Part shown: one piece after another, positions 21,810 to 34,060 of the stretch | Position numbering within the stretch: the stretch's first letter is position 1 | How the letters are laid out: each line of letters begins with the position of its first letter | DNA from: Heterostelium album PN500 | Lineage: Eukaryota; Evosea; Eumycetozoa; Acytosteliales; Acytosteliaceae | Direction: 5' to 3' | NCBI RefSeq assembly: GCF_000004825.1 | Contig: NW_008805076.1 | Coordinates: 1 to 64,000, forward strand | Length of the DNA stretch: 64,000 nucleotides | Notes under the pieces: model-generated | Database searches by the model: none | Seen by the model: only the letters and a program-made list of their open reading frames with translations | Told to the model about the DNA's origin: nothing | Position numbers and translations under genes: made by a program

Positions 21810-22904
21810 TTATGTTAGAATTAAATTTAATATTATTGCTATTATTATAAGTGATAAGTAAACCGATGATTTATGAGTGGCCGAAAAGACAAAGTCATTA
21901 CTAGGAGGTGGGTCATTCGGAGCATCCACATAGCGATTCGACCATTGATTATTAATGATGGTAGTACATTTCGGAATTGTAAAGGTAGGCATATCTCTGG
22001 TGTAGCAGTTCACGTTGCTGATTAGGAATACATCGATAAAATCTTGTGAAACCCAAGGACTCAATCTAACTCCTTCTGGTAAGCCGGAATTCTGCGTGAT
22101 CCCAACGAAATGATTCTTTGAGTGTTCGTTGAAAATGAATTGCTGGACGAATGGTGTTTCCCTGACATTGAGAAATTGGCAGTAGTTGAACAAACGCATT
22201 GCATACTGTTCACATAAAACAAAAGGATAACCATCGATGTTCAAGTTGTCTCGTAGATAGAAAAGAGGGTCATTGTCTCGATCGTATCGCTTTGGTCTAT
22301 AGTCTTCGAATCCCGCTCTGCCAAGCACCGATCGCTGATCACGTGAACACCTCATGCATTGGAGTGCAGCCAGATGTTCACTACAAAGCTTGACGTAGAA
22401 TCTGCTATCGAGAACATCCTCCAGTAGATGATCTTTACCGGTTTCATCACCACTTTGTAGGTCAGGTGTCATTCCGCTCGGCGACGCCAAGAATTCTTTC
22501 ACTGAATAACCACTGTTGTTCAGCGGTGTTTTTAGATTATTACAGTGGTAGAGAGGAGCATACATTTGTGAAATAATATTATTGACTCGTAGTTCGAATC
22601 GACCGGCATCACTTTCTGTACAACAAGACATCTTTGACGCAACTGAGCGCGAGACATCTTGACTGAGAAACTGACATCTTTTTGGAAAGACTCTTTCTTC
22701 AGTGGTGGTATTCTCACTGCTCTGATCATTCAACTCTAGTAAACACATGTCTGAATCTAACTTGCTATTACTTTGACCAAATCCACCATTTACTCTTTCA
22801 TCTTTCTTCTCTATTAAAATATTAATATCATTGTTGGTGGTAGTTGTTGAATATACAAGTGATAATGATAGTATTAATATAAATAAAAAGAATGACATAG
22901 TCAT
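21810..22904 (-). CDS. Secreted or GPI-anchored cysteine-rich surface protein
   Basis: A single-exon gene of 364 residues. A signal peptide (MTMSFFLFILILSLSLVYS) opens the protein, and a hydrophobic segment (SSVYLSLIIIAIILNLILT) ends exactly at the carboxyl terminus, the usual form of a GPI-attachment signal. Between them is a Cys-rich domain with the order MCLLEL, KRCQFL, KMSCCTES, YHCNNL, KLCSEHLAALQCMRCS, PFVLCEQYAMRLFNYCQFL, NCYT and PKCTT. The CC followed by 'C-x6-LQC-x2-CS' and then 'LCE-x5-L-x3-C' recalls the folate-receptor/HHIP cysteine framework. That is a tentative call from cysteine order only. A few N-x-S/T sites are present. No close family was recognised. Confidence 0.55.
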   Translation of the reverse strand: MTMSFFLFILILSLSLVYSTTTTNNDINILIEKKDERVNGGFGQSNSKLDSDMCLLELNDQSSENTTTEERVFPKRCQFLSQDVSRSVASKMSCCTESDAGRFELRVNNIISQMYAPLYHCNNLKTPLNNSGYSVKEFLASPSGMTPDLQSGDETGKDHLLEDVLDSRFYVKLCSEHLAALQCMRCSRDQRSVLGRAGFEDYRPKRYDRDNDPLFYLRDNLNIDGYPFVLCEQYAMRLFNYCQFLNVRETPFVQQFIFNEHSKNHFVGITQNSGLPEGVRLSPWVSQDFIDVFLISNVNCYTRDMPTFTIPKCTTIINNQWSNRYVDAPNDPPPSNDFVFSATHKSSVYLSLIIIAIILNLILT

Positions 22905-23190
22905 TGTTGTAAAAAAAACTATATAGTTGTTACTTCAACAACTAAAAATAATTATATAGGTTACATATTTTTTTTTGAACAGTTTTTTTTAAAGATATTT
23001 GTCTCTTGGTTTCGGGTAAATTCACATTTTTCTAAAGTTTTTTTGGGAAAAAAAACTCATTCAATAAAAATGTGGCTTTTTTGACTTTTACTACCCACTA
23101 ATTTTTTGATATCATCTCACAGTCACAGGATCTTCGGTCAATAATCGAATCAATAGAAATAAAAAAAAAAAAGAAAGTAAACAACTCTTT

Positions 23191-24919
23191 TTAATAAGAA
23201 TCACCTATTATCTTTATTAATTGCTTGGAGGATGAAATCAATCCACCAAAACAAATAGAGTTGATTAGAAATTTATTTCCTTCTAATCTTCGTAGAGTGT
23301 AGGTTCCCATTCTTTTGAGTATAGTAATAGTTTTAATAGGAGGTGGAATGTTTTCCAATTTGTTGTTTTTAAAGTATCTTGGATCGGTTTCAAGCCTAAC
23401 ACTGCATTGCTCAGAGTTGTCTGTTGGTGTGTCGAATGCATTCGTTACAAGCTTTCCATTATAGTATCCACCAAATATTAACAATTTAAGGGATGCTGGA
23501 AGGGAACCAGCTTGAACCTTTAGTTTCTCAGTATGTAAAGAAACCCTTAATTCCTCTAGCTTCTTTGGAAGAAGATCCTTCTCTATTGAAAATGAGTACT
23601 CTGTAATATTAAAGACTTGTAATGACTCTGGTAGTACGAATGGATCGATTTGATGATAGTAAAAGCCGATATTCAATATTTTGAGTGCCTTTGGAAATGA
23701 ATTTTTGTTGAACTTTATGTCAAAGTTATCGCCAATAGTTAATTCTCTAACATTGTTCAATAGTGATACCTTTGGATTTCCATTGACGGAGGTCTTTCTA
23801 AAGAGGTCTAACTTTGATATTATAAATAATGTGGTGATCGAATCAGGCAAGGGTTTGGGGTGACCACCCAAACTACCTATTAATGTTAAATCCGTTACTG
23901 ATGGTGGAAGTAGATGTTTGAATTGATATGGGAATTTACCAATTGTTACAAGTTTGGGAGTTTGGCTAAAATCCGGAAGATTCGATCCGTCAACACCAAG
24001 CCAATCGAAATTAATAATATTCAGACTTATATCAAGATATGTAAGTGTTGGCGGTAAGTAGTTGAGCTTGTGTCGGAACGACCTTCCCAACATTAGACGT
24101 TTAAGATTTGGAGGCAGCTGTGAACTTCCAAGTGGCTGATTGAATTCGGCACCGAACCGCAACGACGTCACAGAGTCTGGGAACAGTCCAGCAGGAATCG
24201 GTTGATTGAAACTATCGCAATAGAGTGAGATCAATCGAATACCAGGCGGAAAAACGCCTACCTCCAATGGCTGATTAAATGACATACCCAGTCTAAACTC
24301 CTTGAGCGAAGCTGGTAATGAACCAATCGGTATCACAGAGTTAAATGATGTCATCACATTAAGTATCTCCAAAGTCGGTGGGAACTTATCGGAAGTCCAC
24401 AAAAATCTTTTCAAATCTACACCGGAGTACAACAGCTTTATAGAAACTAAATTGGTACAATCAGCAAAAGACGATGGCCAACTACCACTCGAATAAAATA
24501 CAAGTTTTGTAGTATATTTTGGTAGATTTAAATTATTATAATCTATATCTAACGTTTTTATTTGTTTATATTTAATAAATAAATATATAAAGATTGATTG
24601 CATTGTTATAACACATACTTATAGATTGATTATAATCATGCTGATGATCCTCCTCTGGCCTCTGTTGAATAATGATAGAAAGATTTCTTCGCAGTTGCAT
24701 TGATGATTCAAATATTGATTTATATGATTTTAAACAAGTTCTCTTTTTGTTTAGATCTCTCACTCGTAGATCTCCAGGATTGAACAAAAGATATCTATTC
24801 CTTTCATTGTATAATCTTTTACAAACTAAACTAAAACAGATTCTATCTACAATCGATAGATCATTCTCAAATGACAATATATAATCTTTAATGATTATGA
24901 AAGGTATTTTATTAAACAT
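23191..24919 (-). CDS. F-box-like / FNIP-repeat protein
   Basis: Two exons: 24919-24619 and 24548-23191, about 552 residues. The first exon has an F-box-like start (IIIKDYILSFENDLSIVDRI then CFSLVCKRLYNERNRYLLF). The second carries FNIP-type leucine-rich repeats, recognisable by the FNQP[IL] core and the PxSL/PPSV lead-in (SFNQPLEVGVFPPGI, SFNQPIPAGLFPDSVTSLRF, EFNQPLGSSQLPPNLKRL). FNIP repeats are greatly expanded in dictyostelids. Where an F-box is present, the protein probably recruits targets to an SCF ubiquitin ligase. Later repeats are diverged (LPASLKLLIF, LPKKLEELRV). The intron position was set by GTATGT/TTAG and frame continuity (SINIDYNNLNLP). Confidence 0.82.
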
Positions 24920-25307
24920 ATGAAATGAAATGAAATAAAATTAGATAATATTATTTTTTTTTCGAATAACAGCACCCTTTACCAAAAACAAAGATTTTTC
25001 TTATGATTCTCTGGAACACAAAAAAAACAAAATGAGAAAATTATGTGATTACTTTTTTAGAAACTAACAAGATATGGATGTTACTATTATTCAATACACT
25101 TTTGTGTATTGTAAATCAGTATTTAATAATTAATTATAAGAGGTTTGAAGATAGATTTATCTTCTTTATCACTCTCTCTCTATTGTTTGTAATTTTCTTA
25201 CATTTCTAATACTATGTTTATTAGCAACTGTTATTATTTCAATAATCTCAATATTAATAACAATAAAAAGAAAAGAAAACTAAGTAAATAAACTAATAAT
25301 AAAAAAA
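24920..25307. promoter_or_regulatory. Divergent promoter, FNIP gene / PARP gene
   Basis: 388 nt between divergent starts. It contains a perfect 8-bp inverted repeat (CAATACAC / GTGTATTG, 25092-25111, TTTT loop) about 200 nt from each start. The PARP side ends in an A-rich leader. No gene is visible. Confidence 0.4.
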
Positions 25308-27368
25308 ATGAATAGTAATAATAGTAATAATAATAGTTTATTTAAAGGTTTGGTGTTTATGACACTTGGTAAAACAAGTGTACCAAGTTATCAGCTAACA
25401 GATTTGATCAAATCGAAATCGGGTGACACCAGCTTCACTCTGACTTCAAAGGTTAATTATGTTTTGACAAATTCAGTCGATTCAATTGTTGCTTCGAAAT
25501 TAAAGCAAATACAACAACTCTCCATTCCTATTTTGAATGATTCATTTGTTATCGAGTGTTGTAAAACCAATTCGTTAATTAATATATCATCATATCAGTT
25601 GAATTCAGTACAACAACAACAATCAACATCTTTAACATCTTTATCAGTTTCAATAAGCGAAAAGAAAAATGAATGTTTAACTTCTTCTTCTTCTTCTTCC
25701 AATTTGAGTTACAATAATGATTATAAGATCATACCAGATGTATTACATATTCAAGGTATTAACATCTATAATGAAAAAGATAAACAACCAAGTTTTACAA
25801 ATGAGTTCAATATTCTTACAAGTCATCTGTTACAGGTATGTTAATAAATAGAAAAAGTTACAATTTGTAACCATTTATGTATTAATAATGTTTTTTTTTT
25901 CTTTTCAAAATAGAATACATCATTGGTTAACCGTAACAATGTTAATAAGTTCTTCTACTTGGAGTTGCAATTTGATAAAGATCAATCAATTACCAGACCA
26001 TATAGAATCTATACTCAATTTGGTGTATGAATTAATTTATATATTAGTATGAAACTTTAAAAAAACAAAACTAACCTTTTTTTTTATCTATAGAGAACAG
26101 ACAAGTTAGATCAATCTACTAAACAACATAGATACTTTGAAACCAAAGAAGAGGCTATGAGAGTATATTCCTCAATCTATAATGTAAAGACATCGGAAGA
26201 GAATGGATATCAGTTGGTCAATGTTGTAGAATCCAATATTGGTTCCGATCGAAAGCTAGCCTTAAGTAATACAAAGAATAGTGTTGCAACTCATTTCGAT
26301 GAAGACATTGAAAACAATACATTGCGAACCTACATTTCGAAGGATGTCTCCAATTTGGTTGAAAGAATCTACTCAGAGGCATCAAAATCACTCTCAAAGA
26401 GTAACTACTCTGTTCATATCACCAAACAAGGTTTGTCAACTGCTCTCGGTGTTCTCACTCTAAAGCAATTGGAATCGGGTGCTGCCATCCTAAAATCAAT
26501 CAACGAGCTACTCTTCCAAAACAATGGAAAGATCATTCCAGACTCTAGTGACTACAAACGACTTGAAGATTTATGCTCCAACTACTACTCGATCGTTCCA
26601 ACCAAGATTGGAAATAAAGCATCCGATAAATCAAAAGCAATCATCACCACCTATGAAAGTCATGACGAACACGAGGAGATGTTACAGTTGATGATCGATC
26701 TTTCCAAGGTTGGTAGCCAAAACAATCAAGACTTTGTATCGTCTTCTGTTTCAGACATGCGTTACAATGCACTGAACGCTACAATTCACCATCTACACGC
26801 AGACTCGAGCGAGTACAACATGGTGCTTCGTTCTATGATCCATCTAACCCCAAAACAGGATTCAATCCAGGTTGTCAATATCTACCGAGTGCAACGTGAC
26901 GCTGATGAGCAATCGTTCAAAGCCTACCAAGATCTCGAATCCATTGGAAATGAACAATTCCTATTTCATGCAACCAAGTCATCCAATTTACTCGGTGTTC
27001 TAAGTCGTGGCTTGCAATTGCCAGACGTCGTAGTCAAACGTGGATTCTCAAAGAGAACAGACCGTGGATTCTTGGGTCATGGAATTTACTTTTCAAAGAC
27101 ACTGGAAGGATCACTAAACTATACTTGTCCATACAGCGGTAGTTCTACTCGATCAATATTCATTGCATCAGTTGCACTAGGTAAATCGAGCATACAAACT
27201 AAAATCGATCCACACATTTCTCAGGCACCAAAAGGTTTCAACTCTTGTCATGGTGTACCAAAGTCTTCAACCAACGCAGATTCACCATTCACCCACGATG
27301 AATACGTAATCTATAATAGATCTCAACAAAAGTTATCATATTTAGTTGAATTCAATTATAAATATTAA
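25308..27368 (+). CDS. Poly(ADP-ribose) polymerase, BRCT-WGR-PARP type
   Basis: Three exons: 25308-25835, 25914-26024 and 26094-27368, about 637 residues. The order is BRCT-like domain (about 8-90, LFKGLVFMTLGKT to SFVIECCKTNSL), a Gln/Ser-rich linker, WGR domain (about 177-265, FFYLELQFDKDQSITRPYRIYTQFG), helical regulatory domain (about 290-420) and ADP-ribosyltransferase domain (about 430-637). The H-Y-E set is present: His505 in FHATK, the Tyr of GIYFS, and Glu616 in HDEYVIYNRSQ, so chain elongation is possible. PARPs of this layout act at DNA breaks. Zinc fingers are absent, as in PARP2/3-type enzymes that sense breaks through WGR. Oddity: the usual H-G-[ST] motif reads H-A-T. The BRCT-plus-WGR layout is known in other dictyostelid ADP-ribosyltransferases. 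Confidence 0.9.
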
Positions 27369-27673
27369 TCTAAAGATAAAAATCTATAACAAAGACTAGT
27401 CTTGTTATTTTCAAATAAATAAAAAAAAATTTCTTATTCTTCTTTAAATCTACCCATATATTTATGTTGGTTCTTTGTTTTCTTCATTAAACTAGAGCTA
27501 AAAACTACTACTATTGAATAGTTTATGATTATCAAATTATCATTGATAAATAATGTAATCAAATGTTTATATATAGTACTATTTTATTTTAAGTTATTTA
27601 TAGGTTATTATTTTTTTTTTTTAATGTTTTTTGTTATAATTGTGATTGGTGGTGATGGTTGATATTTAAATAT
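27369..27673. other. Convergent 3' spacer
   Basis: 305 nt between the converging ends of the PARP and Rpn2 genes. It is A+T-rich, with AATAAA-like words just after 27368, and holds nothing else. Confidence 0.6.
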
Positions 27674-30600
27674 TTAATCGGTAAATTCGAATGGTTGGGG
27701 TGTCTTTGGTTCTTCTAAAACGGCCTTTTGACCTTTGGAGGTGGTAACTGGTGATTTTACAGCGGGTTTCTCTTTGACGACCAATTGCTCTGGTTCTTCT
27801 GGGTTATTATCTCTTAGAACGACTACACCTATTGATTGAATCTTCTTGATTGGAGTGTATCTGGTTTCATCGAAAACAACGTATTGCAATTGCTTTGGTG
27901 TGATTCTTGCTGGATTTTGTTTTCTATCAAACAATGGTTCCTTTTCCTTGGCCTCTTTCTCTTCTTTCTCTTTCTGTTCCTTCTCTTCCTTCTCCTTTTG
28001 CTCCTTCTCTTTCTTTTCCTTTTCGATCTCTGCTGCAACGTTGGTGGACGAACGACTCGATTGCAGTTTGTTCTTACGAGAAACCGAGAGAATAGCAGTT
28101 TCAATCTTGGATGGTTGGTTGGAGGTCGATGGCTTGGTGTCTGGTGGATATGCGAATAAAGATGGTTTACAATTGGATTTGAAGCTGAAAGCTGGCATCT
28201 CGAGGTTCTTGTTGACACCGATGATGGCGGTTGGTGTCAATGCCAAACCAAAGAAGTGTGTCATTGGGTACCAGTACCAGAATTGGAGGAATCCGGCAAT
28301 ACCAACGATAGCATGCATATTCTTTTGTCCACTTGGCGAGAACAGTGAGATGGTGGTATTACGACCACCGGCATCGATAATACCGTGGCCGAGGATGGCA
28401 CCGTACTTGGACATGGCATCCTCACGCTTATCACTGATACAGGTGATCATCTGCTTGCGGAATGCTTCGGTCTCTGAGTATTGTTCTTTGGTCGATTGGA
28501 TCAAGATCATGGCAATGGCAATCCAGGCACCCTGTCTGACCAAACCAACAGTATCGGTGGTCAATGACTTTAAGATATCGAGTGCCTCACGATTTCCAGT
28601 ACCAGCACATGCAATACCGAGAGCCAAAGCAGATCCATATCTAACGTGTGGATTGTAGGACTCACTCAACAACAACACGGTCTTTGGACACTTCTCTGGT
28701 TGCTTTGACAAAACAAAACCAATACATGTAACTGAAGCTCTTCTTACCGAGTCGTTACCATCACTAACGGCATAATGTAACAATTTTCTCAAAGCATCAT
28801 TATTTCCAGTTCCACAATAGGCCATAGCAATACAATACATACCACCATATCTTAAAAGTGGATCCTAAATAAATAATAAAAAAAAAAAAAAAAAAGAATT
28901 AGATATATATATTTCCTATTTTAATTATTATTATTATTATTATTATTAATAATAATACTTACTTTATCAGTAATTAATTGTTCAATTAAAGTATCGGCAG
29001 CTTCTTCTTTTCCGTACATTAAGAAGGCAAGACCCATGGCGAGTGATCTGATAATCTTTTCGTGTTGAGTCTCGTGGGCATATGCCAACATTTCATCGAT
29101 AGCCTTTGGAGAACCGCTACCCAACATTACAAGACCCATTGCAATACCGGCACCTTCACCACTGATGGCATCGTCGTGATAGAGAATACCCTTGAGCTCT
29201 TCATAGATCTCATCGTTGCAAGTTGCCATCGAGGCCAAACCGAGACCAAGCGATGCACCGTGATGAAGGATCACATTGTTCAAATGTAGCTTCTCCAAGA
29301 GATAGGAAGAGACGTCCTCACCGTGACCGGCATGGATGAGACCGAGGGCATACAAAGCACCAGACTCTGAGTATGGTGTGGCATTTACAGTTGGTCCCGG
29401 TAGGTAGGACTTCAATAGAATCTTGCTGTCCTTGATCTGACCACGATTGATAACACCCAAACTAGCGGTGGCAGTGAACTTTGTCCAATGAGTAGCCTTT
29501 GACAACCACTCTAGATTCTCTCTCAAATAGGTATCTTTGGTGGTACCTGCATGCATAATTGCATTGGCAAACAATGTTCCAGTATAAAAGATTGCTCCTT
29601 TGTGTAATTCACTAACAGCCTATAATGATAATAAGATATTGTTTGTTGATAGTTAGTTACATATTTTTTATTATTAAAAATAATAATATGTTTATAATTT
29701 ACCTTCATAATTTGTAATACATGTAAATCAGTATTACAATGTCTATATAGGAATTCTAAATATAATGAAATCGATTGCTCACCAGATAGAATCGATCTTA
29801 ATCTTTCTAATCTTGCAGCGAAACTGTCGTCTTGTTGTTTGTTGTTATTGTTATTATTGTCACCATCGATTTGCATTTTGTCAGCTGCGATTGTACCTTC
29901 TTTGTTTGCACCCTCACCACTGGATTGGGTAGCGGCAGCAGCTGCTGCTGGCAACAACTTTCTAATATTTGCCAAAAACTGTTGTGTACCATTTTGGAAC
30001 AAATCAAATGCCAATTGATATGCTAACAATACTGAATTCTGTTTAAACAGTTTAAAAATAAATGTTAATAACTATAAGGATTGTTAGTCAAATAGAAATA
30101 AACAACTTACATCATCTTTCTTAATTAAATTCAACAGGATGGTAGCAATTTCATGAGCATCATCCAAGAATATAAGACATTGGGTGATGCTGACAAAATC
30201 TGGCTTCTCGAGAGTGAGGTAGAGTTTGACGAGGATGTTCAACACTGATTGACGGAATGCACGATTCGATACGATCGTATTGCAAATGTTAAGACAGTAT
30301 GTGAGCATTCCTTGTACATTCGATGAATCTGCAATTGCCTTTTCAATGATATCCAATCTTCTTGCCTCAATAGCAATACCCAATGCTTGTTTATAGGATC
30401 CTTCCCTATTAAAAAAAAAAAAAAAAAAAAAAAATTAGAAAAAAAATAACCAAAAATATTAATAACTTTGTTCTTTTAAACAACATATAAATATATTCAT
30501 CCACCACATACTTAAAACATCTATCAAACATTCCCATTACGATTGACTCTAATCTTGGATCTACTGGTTTATTCTCATTCTTTACTTTAATATATTCATC

Positions 30601-31116
30601 AATGAATTTATCTAAAATATTATTAATAATATAGTAATAATAATAAATTGATATATTATTAATAATTAGAATACAATAAATAGGGTTGTTGTTGTTGTTG
30701 TTGTTAAACACTTACATAATAAAGTTTCAACATATTCACTCTTTAATAATACGTTGAACAATGAACCAGATGACAAAGCGGCAGCCATTGAATTATTAAA
30801 ATCACCAAGATGGTAATATACTTTCGATAAGATTAAACTGGCGAGTTCATGTTGTGAGAATGATTTTTGATCTGATAGCTTTTTACTATTAACAATTGTT
30901 GTTTGATAGTAATATTTATATTATTAATTTAAGATGTAATTCCGATCGTTATTGTATCTGTTAATTTTAAAATACATACATTTTATTGATGGACGAAGCA
31001 ACCTCTGGCCAAAACTCATCGATACTTGCATTCAACTTGTCCAATGCAAACGATTGAAGTTCAGATTGATCCTCTTCCAACAATGAGAGATAGTTAGCTA
31101 CTGATGTTACACCCAT
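27674..31116 (-). CDS. psmD1: 26S proteasome regulatory subunit Rpn2 (PSMD1)
   Basis: Seven exons: 31116-30980, 30885-30716, 30611-30512, 30405-30111, 30038-29703, 29619-28963 and 28864-27674, about 961 residues. Rpn2/PSMD1 is the large non-ATPase scaffold of the proteasome base that holds Rpn13. The start MGVTSVANYLSLLEEDQ then ELQSFALDKLN, the PC-repeat toroid (ALYALGLIHAGHG, HHGASLGLGLASMAT, GEGAGIAMGLVMLGSG, VRYGSALALGIACAGTG, GAILGHGIIDAGGRN) and the carboxyl region (KLQSSRSS, ARITPKQLQYVVFDETRYTP) all match. The end PQPFEFTD corresponds to the Rpn13-binding tail. An Ala run and an Asn run sit in the loop near residue 260, and a KE repeat precedes the carboxyl domain, both typical of dictyostelid expansions. 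All seven exons join in frame. Confidence 0.95.
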
Positions 31117-31912
31117 ATTCTACGATACTATAACTATATATATATATTTATAACAAAAAAAATACTACTTTGATTAAAAAAAAATAAAATATAAAAATAA
31201 AGGAATTATCCAAGAAATAAGATATCTAATTACAAAAATTTAAATAAACTAACAAAAAAATAGACAAAATAAACAAACTTATACTCTATTCTATGTAAAT
31301 AATATTAAAAAGATAGAATATAAATATGTTAATATATTTATGATTGGTGATGATGATCAAAAAAGTGGGTTTAATAAAAAAAAACTAATAATGGTGAAGT
31401 TGAAAATGTTTGATTAAAAAAATTTTAAAATTAAAAAAATAAAATTTAAAAAAAATTAATTAAGTTTGTTGAAGATCATTTTTTTTTTTTGTAAAAATTG
31501 TTTGAAAGAATTAAATAAATATATAAATGATTAAACCAAACAAGACTCTGACCTATAGGTTTACTCAATGATGAAAATAATCTATATCTAAAAAAATACT
31601 AAAATAATTATATATTAATTTAATGTTTTTTTTTAAATATATTTTCTTTTAATAATTTTATAAAGTAGAATAAGTTAGTTGTGATCTTTCCTGATACAAA
31701 TAGTATTCTAATCAAAAAAGAAATATGAATATCGTAAAAAAAATAAAAATAAAATTTTTTTTTAAAAAAAATAAAAAAAATAAAAAAAACCAAAATTAGA
31801 TATTACACCATAGTTTTAATAAGATTGTTTCATTGTGCATTTGAAAATTATTATTAATAAATAATATTATTTTTTATTTTTAATATTTTATCAAAGTATT
31901 TTATTATCATCG
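31117..31912. promoter_or_regulatory. Divergent promoter, Rpn2 / AMPK gamma
   Basis: About 800 nt between divergent starts. It is extremely A+T-rich with A-run clusters near 31731-31795 and T runs near 31479. No gene, tRNA or repeat family was seen. Confidence 0.5.
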
Positions 31913-33971
31913 ATGTGGTATACTGATGAAGATGAGACTGTCTCTGAATTGTTAGATAATATCGAGAAAGAAGAAACAACATTAATCAAAAAGAAAGCAT
32001 TTTACAACTCACATCAACAACAATTGATGCAGTTTTCACGTGGAACAAAGACACCATCACCTCCTTTAATAATAGCAAACAATAAACAACAACAACAACA
32101 AGAAGAACAACAATTAGATAATCATTTTAATAATAATAATAATAGAAAAATGAATAATAATGATGAAGATGAGATGAGAGTATCGGTAGAACGTATTGGT
32201 AGTGGTCCAATAGCTTTGAATTCCGATTCACATTCTCGATCACCAAGTCAGTCACCTTCGAATCATATGACTGCATCGAGCGATGCCATGTTTGTCATTG
32301 AGGACGACTCTACACCTTCGATGTCTACCAGCATCAATCTAAAGCTACCAAACTTTATATCATCAACTTCATCCAATGATAATCTACAGAAACCAACTGC
32401 TATCACACCTTCATCATCCAACAACAACAACAACAACAGCAACAACAACAACAACAACAGCAACAACAGCAACAACAACAGCAACAACAATAATAATAAC
32501 AATACAGATGATACAGATGACAATCCACTAAAGAAAGCATCAACAATAGTAACTCCATTAAAGTTATCAAGTGATGATTTACTTTTAAATAATAATAATA
32601 CCAATAGTAGTAGTAGTGGTGATAATAATAATAATAATAATAATAATAGAGATGACATATCAACTAGTACAACTACAACATCTACAACAGTAACAACAGC
32701 TACTCAATTAACATCATCGTCGTCATCATCAACTGATATCAATACTACTGGTATTTTAACAAGTGTTCTATCAACACATGATCATAATATATATGTTGGA
32801 AGGTTGGTCTTCTCAGAGTTTCTAAAGAAACATACATGCTACGATGTCATACCGATCAGTGGCAAGGTAGTGGTGCTGGACACCAAGCTTGTTGTCAAAT
32901 CTGCGTTCTATGCGCTCGAAGAGAACGGCATAAAGTCGGCACCACTCTGGTCACCGGACCTGCAAGACTTTACTGGTATGATCACTGTTTCAGATTTCAT
33001 CGATATTCTGCTGTATTACTATTACAAGCCAAAGTCGGATAACATTTTTCAAGACATGGGTATTCATCGTATCGAAACATTCTGGCGTGAGATCAACGTA
33101 GAACGTCCAAAGACACTGATCTACACAGAACCAGAGACTAACCTGTACGATGCAGCAACACTACTCCTACAATATCGAATTCACAGACTACCGGTTGTCG
33201 ACAAGAAAGAAACCAATTCCATATTACATATTTTAACACACTCAAGAATTTTAGCATTTATGATGAAGAGTGTATGTTTTTAATGAATTCATTTATATCA
33301 ATCAATCAACTTTATTATTAATATTAATTTGTTAACTTTTATTTTATTTGTTTAGTTACCAGATTTACCTACACCATTATTATCATGTACACTTGGATCA
33401 CTTGGTATTGGTACTTTTGAAAAAGTTTGTACAGTACATACACATACTCCATTAATTAAGGTTTTAGAATTGTTGGCTGAAAAGAAGATCTCTGCTGTTC
33501 CAATCATTGATGAGAATGGAAAAGTAATTGATGTTTATTCAAAGAGTGATGTTACTGTATGTATATTTTAATTATTATAGTAGTATATCTTTTTTTTTTT
33601 TTTTTTTTTATTAATTATTTCAATCTACTACTTTTAGTTGATGGCAAAACAAGGTAATTTATCACCATCAGATTTAGATAAACCGGTTCATCAAGTTTTA
33701 ACAACTTTTACAAAAGTAAGTTGGTTTTGTCGACATAGCATTATCTTAGAGCATCTAAATTATCATTTAACTAACTTGAATTCATTATTAATAGCTATGG
33801 CAAAGAGCAGAGCAAACATATACTTGTACCAAGAATGATAAACTCGGTGATGTAATTGAAAAGTGTATTAAAAAGAGAGTTCACAGATTGGTTTGTGTTG
33901 ATTCCGCTAAGAAAGTAGAGGGTATACTGTCTCTAAGTGATATATTAAGTTTTTTATTAAATAAAAAATGA
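31913..33971 (+). CDS. prkag: AMP-activated protein kinase gamma subunit (four CBS domains)
   Basis: Four exons: 31913-33271, 33356-33556, 33638-33715 and 33795-33971, about 604 residues. The AMPK gamma subunit (Snf4) senses AMP/ADP/ATP and controls the kinase heterotrimer. The first 285 residues are a disordered Asn/Gln/Ser/Thr-rich extension special to this lineage. Four CBS motifs follow: FLKKHTCYDVIPISGKVVVL to APLWSPDLQDFTGMITVSDF; NLYDAATLLLQYRIHRLPVV to HILTHSRIL; TPLIKVLELLAEKKISAVPI to DVYSKSDV; and DKLGDVIEKCIKKRVHRLVC to EGILSLSDIL. The family's paired HRLPVV and HRLVCVD nucleotide-site segments are present, so nucleotide sensing is probably retained. The last exons are short, as usual for this gene. 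Confidence 0.92.
32421..32505 (+). repeat. AAC-triplet (poly-Asn) coding tract
   Basis: A run of AAC codons interrupted by AGC, then AAT, encodes about 28 Asn with interspersed Ser in the AMPK gamma extension. Further AAT runs at 32590-32650 encode more Asn. Triplet-repeat expansion is common in dictyostelid coding DNA. The tract explains the Leu- and Cys-run open frames on the other strand. Confidence 0.85.
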
Positions 33972-34060
33972 TATCTATATTTATTATGTTTAATGATAAT
34001 AATCAAAATCAATGTAAATATTGTATTGAGATGACGACGCTAATGATCTATGTGTTTCGT

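Noticed and set aside
32263-32663. Antisense Leu-run and Cys-run frames
   Set aside because: Shadows of the poly-Asn triplet tract of the AMPK gamma gene.
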